A DNA stretch of 34,961 nucleotides from Streptomyces triticisoli (GCF_003270085.1 NZ_QFDQ01000128.1:1-34961), one strand, 5' to 3'; positions 6,275 through 14,980 are shown, counted from the stretch's first letter. Numbers and translations: made by a program. The notes: generated by a model from the sequence alone, not told the origin.

Positions 6275-7840
6275 TCAGGCCGTCCCGTACACCTGCCGGG
6301 TGTTGGGGCGAGGCGCCGGCCGGTGGCGGGCGGCGGGACCCTCGGCGAAGGCGCGCAGCAGGTTCTCGGTGGTCCGGGTGACGAAGGCACGGGTGCGGGC
6401 GTCCATGCCGTGGTCGCGGCCCCCTTCCGGGGTGCCGGCCTTCAGCGCCTCCACCCAGCGCATGGTGCCGGTGGCGAAGACGCCCGCCCCGCTGGGCACC
6501 GTGTAGTACGCCGAGTCGCTGTGGCTGCGGTTGCCCGCGCACACCAGCGGCGAGTGCGCGGTGATCTCCAGCGGTTCGGGGGCGGGCGCGCCCTGGGTGA
6601 CCCGGTCGTACTCCACTCCGACCAGGTGGTCGAAGCTCTCGCCGGGGCGGACGCCCGTGCCCTCGTACAGCCAGTGGTCCGCCGCGTGCACGACGTGGGG
6701 CGCGTCCACCGGGTAGCCCTCGTAGAGCACTCCGGTGAGGGACGACTCGGGGTCGGCGGCCGGGTCCTGCCGGAAGTCGGTGGTGACCAGGGCCGGGCGG
6801 GAGGGGTAGCAGGGGTCGCTCTCGTAGGAGGACTTGTAGCAGACGACGGTACGCGCGGCCCCCGCCTCTCCCCCTTCCAGGCGAATCCGGCGGTAACAGG
6901 TGTTGGCGCCGAGGAAGGCCACGTTGGTGCCCGCGTCCCGGGCCGCGGTGACGTGCTCGCGCTGCTGGGGCGTCCAGTACTCGTCGTGGCCCAGGCAGAT
7001 CAGCGCGGTGGCGCCGTGCAGCACCCCGGGGTCGTGGTGCAGGTCGGTGCCGGTGGTGTACGCCAGGGGGATGCCCAGGCGTTCGGCGAGGACCACGGCC
7101 GCCCACTCGTACACCAGGAACTTCTCGGCGCCGTTCACGTCGTAGGGCCGGTCGAAGCCGACGGCGAGGGAGCGGGTGTCGTACGCGCCGGAGGCGCCGT
7201 TGTAGAGGCTGGAGCCGCCCCACCGGTTGTACGCCTGCCAGGTGGCCGGGGCGTGCAGGAGTACGGTGCGGCCGGCGCCGTGCGTGGAGCGCACGATCAG
7301 CGGGACGTAGCGCTGGTGGCCGTGGCCGGCGTCGAGGCGTATCAGGTAGGCGCCTTCGGGCCAGCCCTCGGTGCCGAGGGTGAGGGTGCGGGGCCAGTCC
7401 GCGCGGACGGTACGGGTCGCGGACAGCGTCCGGGCGGCCGGCTGCGCGCGCCCGCGCACCGGCTCGGAGCGCCAGACCAGCCGGGCGCCCTTCCCGCCGT
7501 ACCAGCCGGCGCGGTAGACGGAGACGCGGAAGGAGGATGCCGTGGTCGACACGTGCAGGCCGCACTCCTGGCCCGGGGTGACACTCACCCGGTCGGTGTA
7601 GCCGGCCACCGCGTCCGGCGGGCCGGAGGAGCCGATCCGCCAGTCGCGGGCGCCGGGCCGGTCCCGCTCCGCCTCCGGGCGGTGGCTGTCCGCGGCGCGG
7701 GGCGGCCGGCCTGCGTTCGTGTGGGTACAGGCGGCGGCCGCGCCGAGGCCGGCGCAGGCGCACAGGCCGAGGAAACTCCTGCGGCCCGGCCCGTGTCCCC
7801 GGCTCTCCCCCGTGCGCTTACGTGACTCGTGCGGGCTCAC
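6275..7840 (-). CDS. N,N-dimethylformamidase large-subunit-like Tat lipoprotein
   Basis: A 521-residue protein related to the C-terminal domain of the dimethylformamidase beta (large) subunit, an amidohydrolase fold found in many actinobacterial secreted proteins. Supporting motifs include GWYGGKGARLVWRS, WQAYNRWGGSSLY and LGHDEYWTPQQRE, which are typical of the family. The N-terminus has Arg20-Arg21 in GRRSFLGL, then a hydrophobic run and the lipobox-like AAAAC with Cys38, indicating Tat export and lipid anchoring. GTG at 7840 is chosen because GGGAGG lies six bases before it and gives a normal signal peptide; the frame runs open to 7927. The natural substrate is unknown; similarity to DMFase does not establish that activity here. 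It stands alone, convergent with the STAS remnant. Confidence 0.85.
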   Translation of the reverse strand: MSPHESRKRTGESRGHGPGRRSFLGLCACAGLGAAAACTHTNAGRPPRAADSHRPEAERDRPGARDWRIGSSGPPDAVAGYTDRVSVTPGQECGLHVSTTASSFRVSVYRAGWYGGKGARLVWRSEPVRGRAQPAARTLSATRTVRADWPRTLTLGTEGWPEGAYLIRLDAGHGHQRYVPLIVRSTHGAGRTVLLHAPATWQAYNRWGGSSLYNGASGAYDTRSLAVGFDRPYDVNGAEKFLVYEWAAVVLAERLGIPLAYTTGTDLHHDPGVLHGATALICLGHDEYWTPQQREHVTAARDAGTNVAFLGANTCYRRIRLEGGEAGAARTVVCYKSSYESDPCYPSRPALVTTDFRQDPAADPESSLTGVLYEGYPVDAPHVVHAADHWLYEGTGVRPGESFDHLVGVEYDRVTQGAPAPEPLEITAHSPLVCAGNRSHSDSAYYTVPSGAGVFATGTMRWVEALKAGTPEGGRDHGMDARTRAFVTRTTENLLRAFAEGPAARHRPAPRPNTRQVYGTA

Positions 7841-7955
7841 ATGGCCTCCCTGGGCGTGGACCGGCCCTTCCCGCGGGGGATTACGAAGGCAGCGGCTGCG
7901 GCGGTGGGCCGCACGGGCGGCGGACACCGGGCGTGACGGCCGCCGGCACGGCTGC

Positions 7956-7989
7956 GGGGCCGTGGGACCCCGACGGTCCCGACGGCCCC
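7956..7989 (-). terminator. Strong hairpin downstream of the hemerythrin gene
   Basis: GGGGCCGTGGGACC (7956-7969) pairs with GGTCCC (7975-7980) and ACGGCCCC (7982-7989), with one bulged G and a five-base loop. It lies 31 bp beyond the hemerythrin stop codon and about 115 bp before the start of the next leftward gene, so it probably separates the two units. Confidence 0.65.
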
Positions 7990-8020
7990 GCGAGAGGGGT
8001 GTTCCGCGTGCGGCCGGCCC

Positions 8021-8584
8021 TCAGCCGGTCTTGCCGCGGCCGGACAGCGCGTCCCGGATCCGGTCGACCATTCCGGCGCCGGGCGCGAGGAGCTTCTGCG
8101 CGACCGGCGAGTCCGGTGTGGAGGGATGCGGCCTGGTCGGTGCGGTCTTCTTCGCCGTACGCACCTTCTCGCCGAGCCGGTCGAGCTCCTCCTTGTCGGC
8201 GGTCCGCTGCAGCTGGGGGAAGAGGTTCTGCTCCTCGTCGGTGACGTGCTCGCGGATCTCCCGCATCAGACGGCCCATGAGCTGGTCGAACCGCGGGTCG
8301 TCCGCCCCGCAGCCCTCCAGGTCCTTCATGGTCCGCTCCGCCTCCGAGTGGTCCTGGAGCTCCTTGTCGGCGATCGAGTCGCCGTCCTGCAGGTACTGGC
8401 GCACCGCCGGGTACAGGTGCATCTCCTCGGCCACGGAGTGGCGGACCAGTTCGATGGTGGCCTGGTCGGCCAGGTCCTTGCGCCGCTTGTCCCCCGGCGG
8501 GAGGGCCTCGATCTGCGCGAAGATCTCTTCCACCTCGCGGTGGTCGGTGGTCAGTTCCTGGATGACGTCTCCGCCGTGTCCCAT
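8021..8584 (-). CDS. Hemerythrin-like HHE domain protein
   Basis: A 187-residue soluble protein whose first 125 residues form an HHE four-helix bundle, a di-iron fold that binds oxygen or senses redox state. Candidate iron ligands are spaced as in the family: His15, His49 with Glu53 (HSVAE), His79 (DHSEAE) and His113 with Glu117 (HVTDE). The remaining C-terminal 60 residues are charged and Pro-rich, without a recognised domain. ATG at 8584 has AAGGAG upstream (8591-8596 on the minus strand) and gives the normal family N-terminus. Such proteins are common among Streptomyces stress proteins; a role in oxygen or nitrosative stress is inferred only. A strong hairpin follows the gene. Confidence 0.93.
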   Translation of the reverse strand: MGHGGDVIQELTTDHREVEEIFAQIEALPPGDKRRKDLADQATIELVRHSVAEEMHLYPAVRQYLQDGDSIADKELQDHSEAERTMKDLEGCGADDPRFDQLMGRLMREIREHVTDEEQNLFPQLQRTADKEELDRLGEKVRTAKKTAPTRPHPSTPDSPVAQKLLAPGAGMVDRIRDALSGRGKTG

Positions 8585-9476
8585 GGCAGGGCTCCTTGCT
8601 GTCGGAAGGTGGTGGTCGTACCGGTGGACCGCCCGCCGGGTTCCCGCGTCGGACGGCGGCACACCGCCGAGTGCGAGGGCGTGTTCGGCGGATGCCGTGC
8701 ACCCGCGCCTCCTGTGTAGCGAGCGGCGCCGCGCGGGGTGGTGAATTGGGCCGCCCATCGGCGCGTCAGCCCGTCCGCCTGGGGCGGCCGGCCCGGTGCG
8801 CCGGGTGCCGGGAAGAGCGGGGCCCGGGTGCTCGTACCGCCCGGTCGACGCCGACCACGCGCGCGGGCCCCCCGGCGTCCGGTCCGCCACAGTGCGCCGG
8901 ATCGACCGACCGGCTCTGGAGCCCTGCGCCGCGAGGCGGAGGGCGGGCATTCCCCACCGCCGTGGGCCGACGCGCCGCCGGTCCCGGCCCGTGCCGGGAT
9001 CCCGCCGGCCACGCGCACGGGACGAGACGTGCGGAGTCCGGTCCGGCGCGGCCGGGCGTGGACTGCCGGCGTACGCCGCGGATCACGGCCGTGGGCTGGT
9101 GCGGTGCCGGTTCCGGTGGGTGCCGGGTGCTCGGCGGGTGTCGGCGGCCGTGCAGCGGGGCGGCGTCAAGACCGTTCGTCCTTGCCCCGGTCCGGGGCTG
9201 CGGGTGCTCCGTCTTGCCCCTGGCTCCCTGGCCGGAGGCTGCCCAAAACCGGTCCGGAGGGCCGAAGGAAAGGGATCTGAGCTGAACAAACAACACTTGC
9301 CCCACCCCTCCTTCAGGAATGACCGGAGGCCGCCACCGCGTAACGCCGGGTTCCCGCCATCGGCTCGGGGTTTCCCACCCGGTCGTCGGTATACGGGACG
9401 CGCGGTACGTGGTTGCATTCGTCGGGCACGGGAACCCGGGCGAACGCCGCACCTACCTTCACCCCCGGAGAGAGCC
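8585..9476. other. 892-bp gap without a convincing gene
   Basis: Long open frames are present in several registers, but all give Arg/Pro/Ala-rich translations without family character, as expected from GC-rich non-coding DNA. The only element I can support is a SigB-like promoter at its right end (9369-9392). A comparatively A-rich patch at 9278-9300 (AGCTGAACAAACAACACTTG) is unexplained. Confidence 0.5.
9369..9392 (+). promoter_or_regulatory. Candidate SigB-type promoter of the DoxX-like gene
   Basis: GGTT (9369-9372), a 14-base spacer and CGGTAT (9387-9392) match the Streptomyces SigB consensus GNNT-N14-16-GGGTAC/T with one mismatch in the -10. The -10 is about 85 bases before the ATG at 9477. 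The -35 consensus is loose, so a chance match is possible. Confidence 0.45.
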
Positions 9477-10010
9477 ATGAGTCTGCTGCGCGTGGTCGGT
9501 CGTCCCCTGCTCGCCTCCATGTTCGTCGCCGGAGGCATCGAGTCCGTCCGCAACCCCGAAGCGGTGACCCCGCTCGCCGAGCCCGTCGTACGGCAGATCA
9601 GGGAGCGCGTGCCGGTGCTGCCGGAGCGCACCGAACAGTGCGTGCGGCTCAGCGGCGGCGTCCAGGTCGCCGCGGGTGTGCTGCTCGGTCTGGGACGCTT
9701 CCCCCGGCTGTCCGCCCTGGCCCTCGCCGCCACCCTGGTGCCCACCACCCTGGCCGGCCACCGGTTCTGGGAGGCGGAGGACGATGCCGGGCGCACCCAG
9801 CAGCAGATCCACTTCCTGAAGAACCTGTCCATGCTGGGCGGTCTGCTGATCGCGGCCGACGACACCGGCGCCGCGCCCTCCCTGCTGTGGCGCGGCCGTC
9901 ACGCGGGCCACGAACTGCAGCGCGACGCCCGTCTGGTACGCCGTTCCATCCAGGCCACGGCCCGTCCGGCCGCCGCGGTCGGCGGCATGCGCGCCAAGCT
10001 GTCGGCCTGA
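9477..10010 (+). CDS. DoxX-family membrane protein
   Basis: A 177-residue protein of the DoxX family. Hydrophobic segments near residues 5-20 (VVGRPLLASMFVAGGIES), 60-75, 78-95 and 117-125 fit the family's four-helix layout. The motif GRPLLASMFVAGGIES with a following NPE is typical of its start. Some actinobacterial DoxX proteins work with other proteins in resistance to oxidative stress; that role is not shown here. ATG at 9477 follows CCCGGAGAGAG, a good ribosome-binding site. The unknown gene at 10105 follows in the same direction, but GC-rich pairing sequences lie between them. Confidence 0.88.
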   Translation: MSLLRVVGRPLLASMFVAGGIESVRNPEAVTPLAEPVVRQIRERVPVLPERTEQCVRLSGGVQVAAGVLLGLGRFPRLSALALAATLVPTTLAGHRFWEAEDDAGRTQQQIHFLKNLSMLGGLLIAADDTGAAPSLLWRGRHAGHELQRDARLVRRSIQATARPAAAVGGMRAKLSA

Positions 10011-10053
10011 CCGGAGGTGACCGGGCGACCGGCCCGGCGGCCCGGGCCTCCGG
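10011..10053 (+). terminator. GC-rich hairpin after the DoxX-like gene
   Basis: CCGGAGG (10011-10017) and CCTCCGG (10047-10053) are perfect complements, and CCGGGC/GGCCCGG between them can extend the structure. It starts right after the stop codon. It may attenuate transcription into the next gene; no T-tract is present. Confidence 0.4.
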
Positions 10054-10104
10054 CTCGCCCCGCCGCCCCGCCCGGCCGCGCGCCGTCGACGAGGAGGACA
10101 CGCG

Positions 10105-10641
10105 ATGCACCATCACGCCCGCTCCCGGACACGCCTGCCGGTGTTCACCGCACGGTCCGGTCACGACCTGCTCGGGATCTACCTCAACGACCATCTGGCC
10201 GGCTCGACCGTGGGCACGGAGCGGTCCCGCCACCTCGCCACGGCCTGCCGGGGCTCCGAGATCGGCGACGTGGTGGCCCCGCTCGCGGCCGAGATCGCCG
10301 AGGACCGCCGGAGCCTGGTGAGGATCATGCGCCGGCTGGACATACCGGTACGGCGCTACAAGGTGTACGCCGGACGCCTCGGCGAGCGCGCCGGGCGGCT
10401 GAAGAGCAACGGCGCACTGGTACGGCGCTCCCCGCTCAGTTCCCTGCTGGAGCTGGAGCTGCTCCAGCTCGGCGTGCAGGGCAAGGCGTGCGCGTGGGAG
10501 GCGCTCCGCGAGCTCGCCGACCGCGACGCGCGCCTGGACCCGCGGCAACTCGACGACCTGCTCGAACGGGCCCGGCGGCAGCTGCGCATCCTCGAGGGCC
10601 TGCGCGAGCTGCAGGCGGGGCAGACCTTCTCGCACCGATGA
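10105..10641 (+). CDS. Conserved hypothetical helical protein
   Basis: I do not recognise a named family for this 178-residue protein. It appears almost entirely alpha-helical and soluble: leucine- and arginine-rich amphipathic stretches run from about 20 to 85 (HDLLGIYLNDHLAGS, EIGDVVAPLAAEIAEDRRSL) and from 110 to 170 (LSSLLELELLQLGVQGK, LDDLLERARRQLRILEGL). That pattern resembles a ferritin-like or four-helix bundle, but I see no iron-ligand set. ATG at 10105 has GAGGAGG eleven bases upstream. It follows the DoxX-like gene and is closed by a very strong hairpin, so the two may share the upstream promoter. Coding character (codon bias, clean start, terminator) is convincing; function is not known. 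Confidence 0.8.
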   Translation: MHHHARSRTRLPVFTARSGHDLLGIYLNDHLAGSTVGTERSRHLATACRGSEIGDVVAPLAAEIAEDRRSLVRIMRRLDIPVRRYKVYAGRLGERAGRLKSNGALVRRSPLSSLLELELLQLGVQGKACAWEALRELADRDARLDPRQLDDLLERARRQLRILEGLRELQAGQTFSHR

Positions 10642-10683
10642 TCCGGCTCCCGCCGATGGTCTCGAAGACACCGGGAAGACACC

Positions 10684-10718
10684 GGCGGGACCCCCGCTCG
10701 TCGAGCGGGGGTCCCGCC
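10684..10718. terminator. Perfect 17-bp palindromic terminator between convergent genes
   Basis: GGCGGGACCCCCGCTCG (10684-10700) and its exact complement CGAGCGGGGGTCCCGCC (10702-10718) are separated by a single T. It lies 42 bp after the plus-strand gene and 49 bp after the stop of the minus-strand CsbD gene, so it can stop transcription from both sides. Confidence 0.85.
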
Positions 10719-10767
10719 GAGGCTCTTCGCGGTCCGGTCCGCGCCGGCCGGGAAGCTCCCGCGGTTG

Positions 10768-10941
10768 TCAGTCCTTGAAGGTGTCCTTGGTCTTCTCCTT
10801 GGCCTGACGGGCGTCGCCCTTGGCCTTCTCGGCCTGTCCCTCGGCCGTCATGCTCTCGTTGCCCAGGGTGCGGCCGACCGTCTCCTTGGCCTTGCCCTTC
10901 ATCTGTTCCTTCTTGGCCTTGGCCTTCTCGTCACGAGCCAC
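10768..10941 (-). CDS. CsbD-like stress protein
   Basis: A 57-residue protein starting at a GTG (10941). It is extremely charged and Lys/Ala-rich: it begins VARDEKAKAKKEQMKGKAKE, contains the CsbD core TVGRTLGNESMTAEGQAEKA and ends KEKTKDTFKD. CsbD in Bacillus is a sigma-B general stress protein of unknown molecular function, and the family is widespread in actinomycetes, where it probably acts as a small disordered or helical stress protein. GGAG lies about eleven bases before the start. The gene ends near the strong palindromic terminator at 10684. It fits the stress theme of this region, although I find no clean SigB-type promoter before it. Confidence 0.88.
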   Translation of the reverse strand: MARDEKAKAKKEQMKGKAKETVGRTLGNESMTAEGQAEKAKGDARQAKEKTKDTFKD

Positions 10942-11090
10942 TGTCGCTCACTCCAAGCCGGAATCGACGTCGGTGTCCGGTCCTCCGGGTGCTCGGTGGG
11001 GCGGTGGTCAAACCTCGCTCCGCGGCCTTCGGTGCCGCGCAGCGCCCGGTGGGTACCCGGGGCGGGCAGCCACCCGAAGGGAGCGTCGCC

Positions 11091-12704
11091 ATGTCCGTAC
11101 CGTTGACCGTCGACGCCCGCGAGCAGGGTCTGAACGGTGACGGGACCACCAACGACCAGCCGGCGTTCCAGCGTGTGGTGGACACGTTGGGTGCGGCATG
11201 TGCCGCGGACGGCCGCCCGCGTGTCCTGTACGTCCCCGCCGGGCGGTACCTGATGCTCGACGAGCCCACCGTCTGGCGCAGTGGCGTCTCCCTGGTGGGG
11301 GCGGGGCGCGGCGCCACCTGCTTCGCGCTGCGCAACCCCGGCAACCGTACGACGCCCGTACCGCTGGCCTGGTTCACCGCCGCCCAGCACGGCGCCGGCC
11401 GGGACAACCACCTCGCGGACATCACCTTCGCCCACTTCGAGATCGACGGTTCGGGCGTGACGACCGAGGAGTACGATCCGCTGGCCAAGGGCCTCGGCCT
11501 GCAGTACGTGCTGCGCGGCCGCTTCACCGACCTGTACGTCCACGACACGGCCGCCACAGGCTTCGGCTGCGACTTCCTGCAGGACACGGTGGTGGAGGGG
11601 GTGCTGGCCCAGCGGTGCGGGCGGCAGGACAGCGGCGAGCAGATGGGCGGCGCGGGCATCGGGATCGGCGTGGGCGGCTGGGGCCGGGTCGAGCGGCTGG
11701 CGGTGACCGCGTGCACCGCGATCGGCAACGGGACCAACGGCATCTTCGTGGAGCTGCAGAACGAGGAGTGGCCGCAGCCCCGCGGCATCCGTATCACCGC
11801 CTGCCACACCGAGGACAACCGCTTCGGCGTCTCCGACTGGGGCGCGGACGGGCTGCTGGTCGGCTCCTCGACCATGCTGGGCAACCACCAGGCCGGGTTC
11901 GACGTGTCCTCCCAGGGCACCTCGGGCATCGGCGGCCGGGGCGGCATCGTCACCGGCTGTGTGATCGACGGCAACGTCCGCGACGGGGTCGGGCTGGGCA
12001 ACACCCCGGGGCCGTACGCCTTCCGCTCCAACCGCATCAGCAACAACGGACGGTACGGCTACTGGGAGCACAACCTGGCCGGCGGGGACGAGGAACCGAC
12101 CGGGGACGTCGTGCTGCAGGCCAACGACATCCGGGACAACGCCCTGGACGGCATCCGTGTCGATGCGCCGATGAGGGACACCGCGCTCCTGGACAACCGG
12201 ATCCTCGGCAACGGCCGCCGCACCGCCGGGGCCGTGGAGGGCGGCGGTGACGGCGTGTCCTTCTCCGCTCTCTCGCTGACCGACGACAAGGCCGACTGGC
12301 CCGCGGACGGGCATCGCGGCAAGGAGGTGTCGGTGGGCGGGCAGACGGCCGTGGTCGCCTTCAACACCTCCACCGGGCTCGCCCTGGTGCCGGTGCGGCC
12401 CGGCGCGGACACCGCCTGGCCGGACGGCGTGCCCGAGACGGGCTCCGCCTACCGGCTGCCCGCCGCTCCCGGGCTGCGCGCCGGGCTGACGGTCGGGGCC
12501 TCCATGACACGGCCGCAGATGCACGGCAACCGGATCGGGGACGGTGAGCGGGCCGGGGCCCAGACCCACGGCATGCGGATCACCCGGGACGGCGAGTGGT
12601 CCGGCGGCCACGTCTCCGACAACGACCTGAGCGGCAACGCCTGCGCGGCCACCCGCTTCGACACCCCGCCCGCCGGGGGGCGGTGGCGCGACAACGACGA
12701 GTGA
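11091..12704 (+). CDS. Right-handed parallel beta-helix (pectate lyase-fold) protein
   Basis: A 537-residue protein. The first 60 residues carry the start typical of pectate-lyase-superfamily proteins (ARE-QGLNGDGTTNDQPAFQRVVD, then VLYVPAGRYLM), followed by a long series of beta-helix turns with repeated N-G-I/N-x-I motifs (for example GNGTNGIFVEL, DNRFGVSDWGADGLLV, SNRISNNGRYGYWE, ANDIRDNALDGIRV). An insertion at about 385-475 interrupts the helix, and it resumes near the C-terminus (HGNRIGDGER, SDNDLSGNAC). The fold is typical of polysaccharide lyases, hydrolases and tail-spike proteins. No signal peptide or Tat motif is visible, which is odd for a polysaccharide enzyme. ATG at 11091 follows GAAGGGAG. 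The substrate is not predictable from sequence. Confidence 0.85.
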   Translation: MSVPLTVDAREQGLNGDGTTNDQPAFQRVVDTLGAACAADGRPRVLYVPAGRYLMLDEPTVWRSGVSLVGAGRGATCFALRNPGNRTTPVPLAWFTAAQHGAGRDNHLADITFAHFEIDGSGVTTEEYDPLAKGLGLQYVLRGRFTDLYVHDTAATGFGCDFLQDTVVEGVLAQRCGRQDSGEQMGGAGIGIGVGGWGRVERLAVTACTAIGNGTNGIFVELQNEEWPQPRGIRITACHTEDNRFGVSDWGADGLLVGSSTMLGNHQAGFDVSSQGTSGIGGRGGIVTGCVIDGNVRDGVGLGNTPGPYAFRSNRISNNGRYGYWEHNLAGGDEEPTGDVVLQANDIRDNALDGIRVDAPMRDTALLDNRILGNGRRTAGAVEGGGDGVSFSALSLTDDKADWPADGHRGKEVSVGGQTAVVAFNTSTGLALVPVRPGADTAWPDGVPETGSAYRLPAAPGLRAGLTVGASMTRPQMHGNRIGDGERAGAQTHGMRITRDGEWSGGHVSDNDLSGNACAATRFDTPPAGGRWRDNDE

Positions 12705-12797
12705 CGTCATCCGGCGGGCCAGAGCGCCCGTCGACGGCCACGGCGGCCGGCACCGCCAGGACCGGGCCGACGGACAGGGGCCACGCGGCCGGGTCCG

Positions 12798-14297
12798 TCA
12801 GCCGTGGCCCGCCCCGCAGTGTTCGGTGCGGACCTGACGCGTAACGCCCCGGCCGCGGTGCCGGTCACGGCGCCAGTCGAGGAGCGCGACCGTCAGGGCC
12901 GCCAGCATGGCCACGAGGGCGGAGGCGACGGAGAGGGCCACGGCGGTGCGGTAGTTCCTGCCGTCCGCCGCGAGCACCGTGTAGAAGAGGCCCGGCAGGG
13001 CCGCCGTTCCCACCGCGCCGCCCAGACGCTGGCCGGTCTGCAGGGCGCCGCCCGCGGCCCCGGCCATCCGCACCGGTACATCGCGCAGCGTCATCGTCAC
13101 GTTCGGGGAGATGACGCAGCCGCTGCCCAGGCCGCCCACGAACAGCGCGGGCGCGGCGAGCCAGACCAGCGTGCCCGGCGGTGCCGTACGCAGGATCAGT
13201 GTCGTGGCGGTCAGCCCGCCCAGGACCGTCACCAGCCCCCAGACGGTCAGCAGCCGCCCGAACCGTTCCACCAGCCGGCCCGCGACCAACGCGGCGGCGG
13301 CCGAGCCGATCGCGAACGGCGTCACCGCGAGACCGGACCGCAGTGGCTCGTAGCCGAGGCCGTTCTGGAAGAAGAGCGCGAACACCAGCCATATTCCGCT
13401 GAACCCGACGAAGTACAGCGCGCCCAGGGACGCGCCCGGGGCATAGCCGCGGATACCGGTCAGCAGCCGCGGATCCAGCAGTGGCTGTCCCTGGCGCATC
13501 GCGACCCGCCGCTCCCAGCGGGCGAAGGCGACCAGGAGTGCCACGCCCACCAGGAACAGCCACCACAGCCGGCGCACTCCCCCGCTCTCGGCGAACACCA
13601 GGGGCAGCATCAGGGCCAGTACGCCGACGCCGAGCAGGGCCACGCCCGGCAGGTCGAGCCGTTCCCGGCGGCCGGGCGCCACCCGCGGCAGCAGCCGGAT
13701 GCCCAGCAGCAGCGCGATCGCCCCGACCGGCACATTGACGTAGAAGATCCAGCGCCATCCCTGGCTGCCGTGCGCCAGCGCCAGGATCAGGCCGCCGGTG
13801 ACCGGGCCCACCGCACTGGAGATGCCGACCGTGGCGCCGAACAGGCCGAAGGCCCGGCCGCGTTCGGCGCCGCGGAACATCTGCTGGATCAGCGCCGAGT
13901 TCTGCGGGGCGAGGCAGCCCGCGCAGGCGCCCTGCGCGATCCGGGCCACGACCAGCCAGGCGACCGTGGGCGCGGCGCCCGCCACGGCGCTGCACAGCAC
14001 GAAGCCGGCCAGGGCCCACAGGAAGATCCTGCGCCGTCCCACGGCATCGCCCAGCCGGCCCGCCGGCACCAGGACGAGGGCGAACGCCAGGGCGTACCCG
14101 GACACCACCCACTGCACGGAGGCCGCCGAGGCGTTCAGCTCCCGCTGCATCGACGGCAGTGCCACGGCCACGATCGTCACATCGAGCAGGCTCATGAACC
14201 CGGTGGCCAGCGTCACCCACAGAGCCTTCCAGCGCCTGGGGTCCGGCGTTCCCGCCGGACCGCCGGTGTGTCCGCCTGCCCGCGCATCCCTGTTCAC
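12798..14297 (-). CDS. MFS drug:H+ antiporter, DHA2 (EmrB/QacA) family
   Basis: A 499-residue membrane protein with about 14 predicted transmembrane helices. Family hallmarks are visible: LLDVTIVAVALPSMQREL in helix 1 (motif D1), GRLGDAVGRRRIFLWAL after helix 2 (motif A), GPVTGGLILALAHGSQGWRWIFYVNVPVG in helix 5 and after (motif C and the following WRWIF element). These proteins export cationic drugs or antibiotics using the proton gradient. The GTG start at 14297 has GGGAGGAG upstream; the frame is open to 14474 but the added sequence is arginine-rich and not family-like. It is divergent from the RsbW-like gene at 14519. No TetR or MarR regulator is adjacent, so regulation and substrate cannot be guessed. 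Confidence 0.93.
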   Translation of the reverse strand: MNRDARAGGHTGGPAGTPDPRRWKALWVTLATGFMSLLDVTIVAVALPSMQRELNASAASVQWVVSGYALAFALVLVPAGRLGDAVGRRRIFLWALAGFVLCSAVAGAAPTVAWLVVARIAQGACAGCLAPQNSALIQQMFRGAERGRAFGLFGATVGISSAVGPVTGGLILALAHGSQGWRWIFYVNVPVGAIALLLGIRLLPRVAPGRRERLDLPGVALLGVGVLALMLPLVFAESGGVRRLWWLFLVGVALLVAFARWERRVAMRQGQPLLDPRLLTGIRGYAPGASLGALYFVGFSGIWLVFALFFQNGLGYEPLRSGLAVTPFAIGSAAAALVAGRLVERFGRLLTVWGLVTVLGGLTATTLILRTAPPGTLVWLAAPALFVGGLGSGCVISPNVTMTLRDVPVRMAGAAGGALQTGQRLGGAVGTAALPGLFYTVLAADGRNYRTAVALSVASALVAMLAALTVALLDWRRDRHRGRGVTRQVRTEHCGAGHG

Positions 14298-14438
14298 GAG
14301 GGCTCCTCCCGGTCTCCGCCGGAGCACGCGACGCCCCGGCACCACACCATCACCACCTTGCGCGGTGCCCGCCGGGCCGTACAGTGCCCGTCGACGCGAA
14401 CGAGGGGATGAAACGCGTGGGGTCCCACGGGTCTTCCC

Positions 14439-14464
14439 GGCTTCAGCCGCGAAACGCTGGGTAG
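14439..14464 (+). promoter_or_regulatory. Weak SigB-like promoter before the RsbW-like gene
   Basis: GGCT (14439-14442), 16 bases and GGGTAG (14459-14464) match GNNT-N14-16-GGGTAC/T except for the last base. The -10 lies 55 bases before the ATG at 14519. Given the loose consensus, this is only suggestive. Confidence 0.3.
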
Positions 14465-14518
14465 TCGTAGCCACGGCAGAGAGAACAAACCGTCACCAGC
14501 AGCACAAACGGTACTCCT

Positions 14519-14974
14519 ATGATCATCCCGCTGAGGAAGCAGGCGCCGGATGAGCGGGAACGGAAGCGGCCCGCTGCCGCGCTGCGCTACGGCGCCACCT
14601 GGGTCCCCGGTGCCGCCCGCACAGCCGACGCGCGGCGCGCCGTGCACGCCTTCCTCGTCCGCGCGGCAAGAACCGCCCACACCCGTGTCACCGCACGTGC
14701 CGAACAGGACGCCCAGCTCGTCGTGAGCGAGCTGGTCACCAACGCCGTACGGCACGCGCCGGGCCCCTGCGGCCTGATGCTGGAGCTGTCCGCCGACAGG
14801 GCCCGGCTGGACATCACCGTCTGGGACACCTCGCCCACGCTCCCGCTGCTCCACGAGCGCGACGGCACGCGCGTGGGCGGGCACGGGCTGTACCTGGTGC
14901 ACGCCTGCAGCCGCGCGCTGACGGCCACGGCCGGGCCCGGCGGCAAGCAGATCACCGCCGAAGTCGCCCTGTAG
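14519..14974 (+). CDS. RsbW-like ATP-binding anti-sigma/regulatory kinase
   Basis: A 151-residue single-domain HATPase_c protein of the anti-sigma kinase type that is very numerous in Streptomyces. The N box is ELVTNAVRHAP (Glu71, Asn75), the G1 box is WDTSP (Asp103) and the G2 box is GGHGLYLV (Gly120-Gly123), so ATP binding should be intact. Proteins of this kind sequester a sigma factor or phosphorylate STAS antagonists; the partner here is unknown. The SigB-type sigma factor at 19009 is the only alternative sigma gene in the window and is a reasonable candidate, by inference only. The start ATG at 14519 lacks a strong Shine-Dalgarno; ATG is kept because no in-frame alternative before the conserved domain has a better one. 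Confidence 0.9.
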   Translation: MIIPLRKQAPDERERKRPAAALRYGATWVPGAARTADARRAVHAFLVRAARTAHTRVTARAEQDAQLVVSELVTNAVRHAPGPCGLMLELSADRARLDITVWDTSPTLPLLHERDGTRVGGHGLYLVHACSRALTATAGPGGKQITAEVAL

Positions 14975-14980
14975 CCAGCA

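Noticed and set aside
8596..9285. Open frames of 150-230 residues in the 8.6-9.5 kb gap
   Set aside because: Arg/Gly/Pro-rich with no consistent codon bias or domain on either strand.
2889..11056. GGGTAC sequences at 2889 and 11051 as further SigB promoters
   Set aside because: No GNNT lies 14-16 bases upstream in the direction of a gene.
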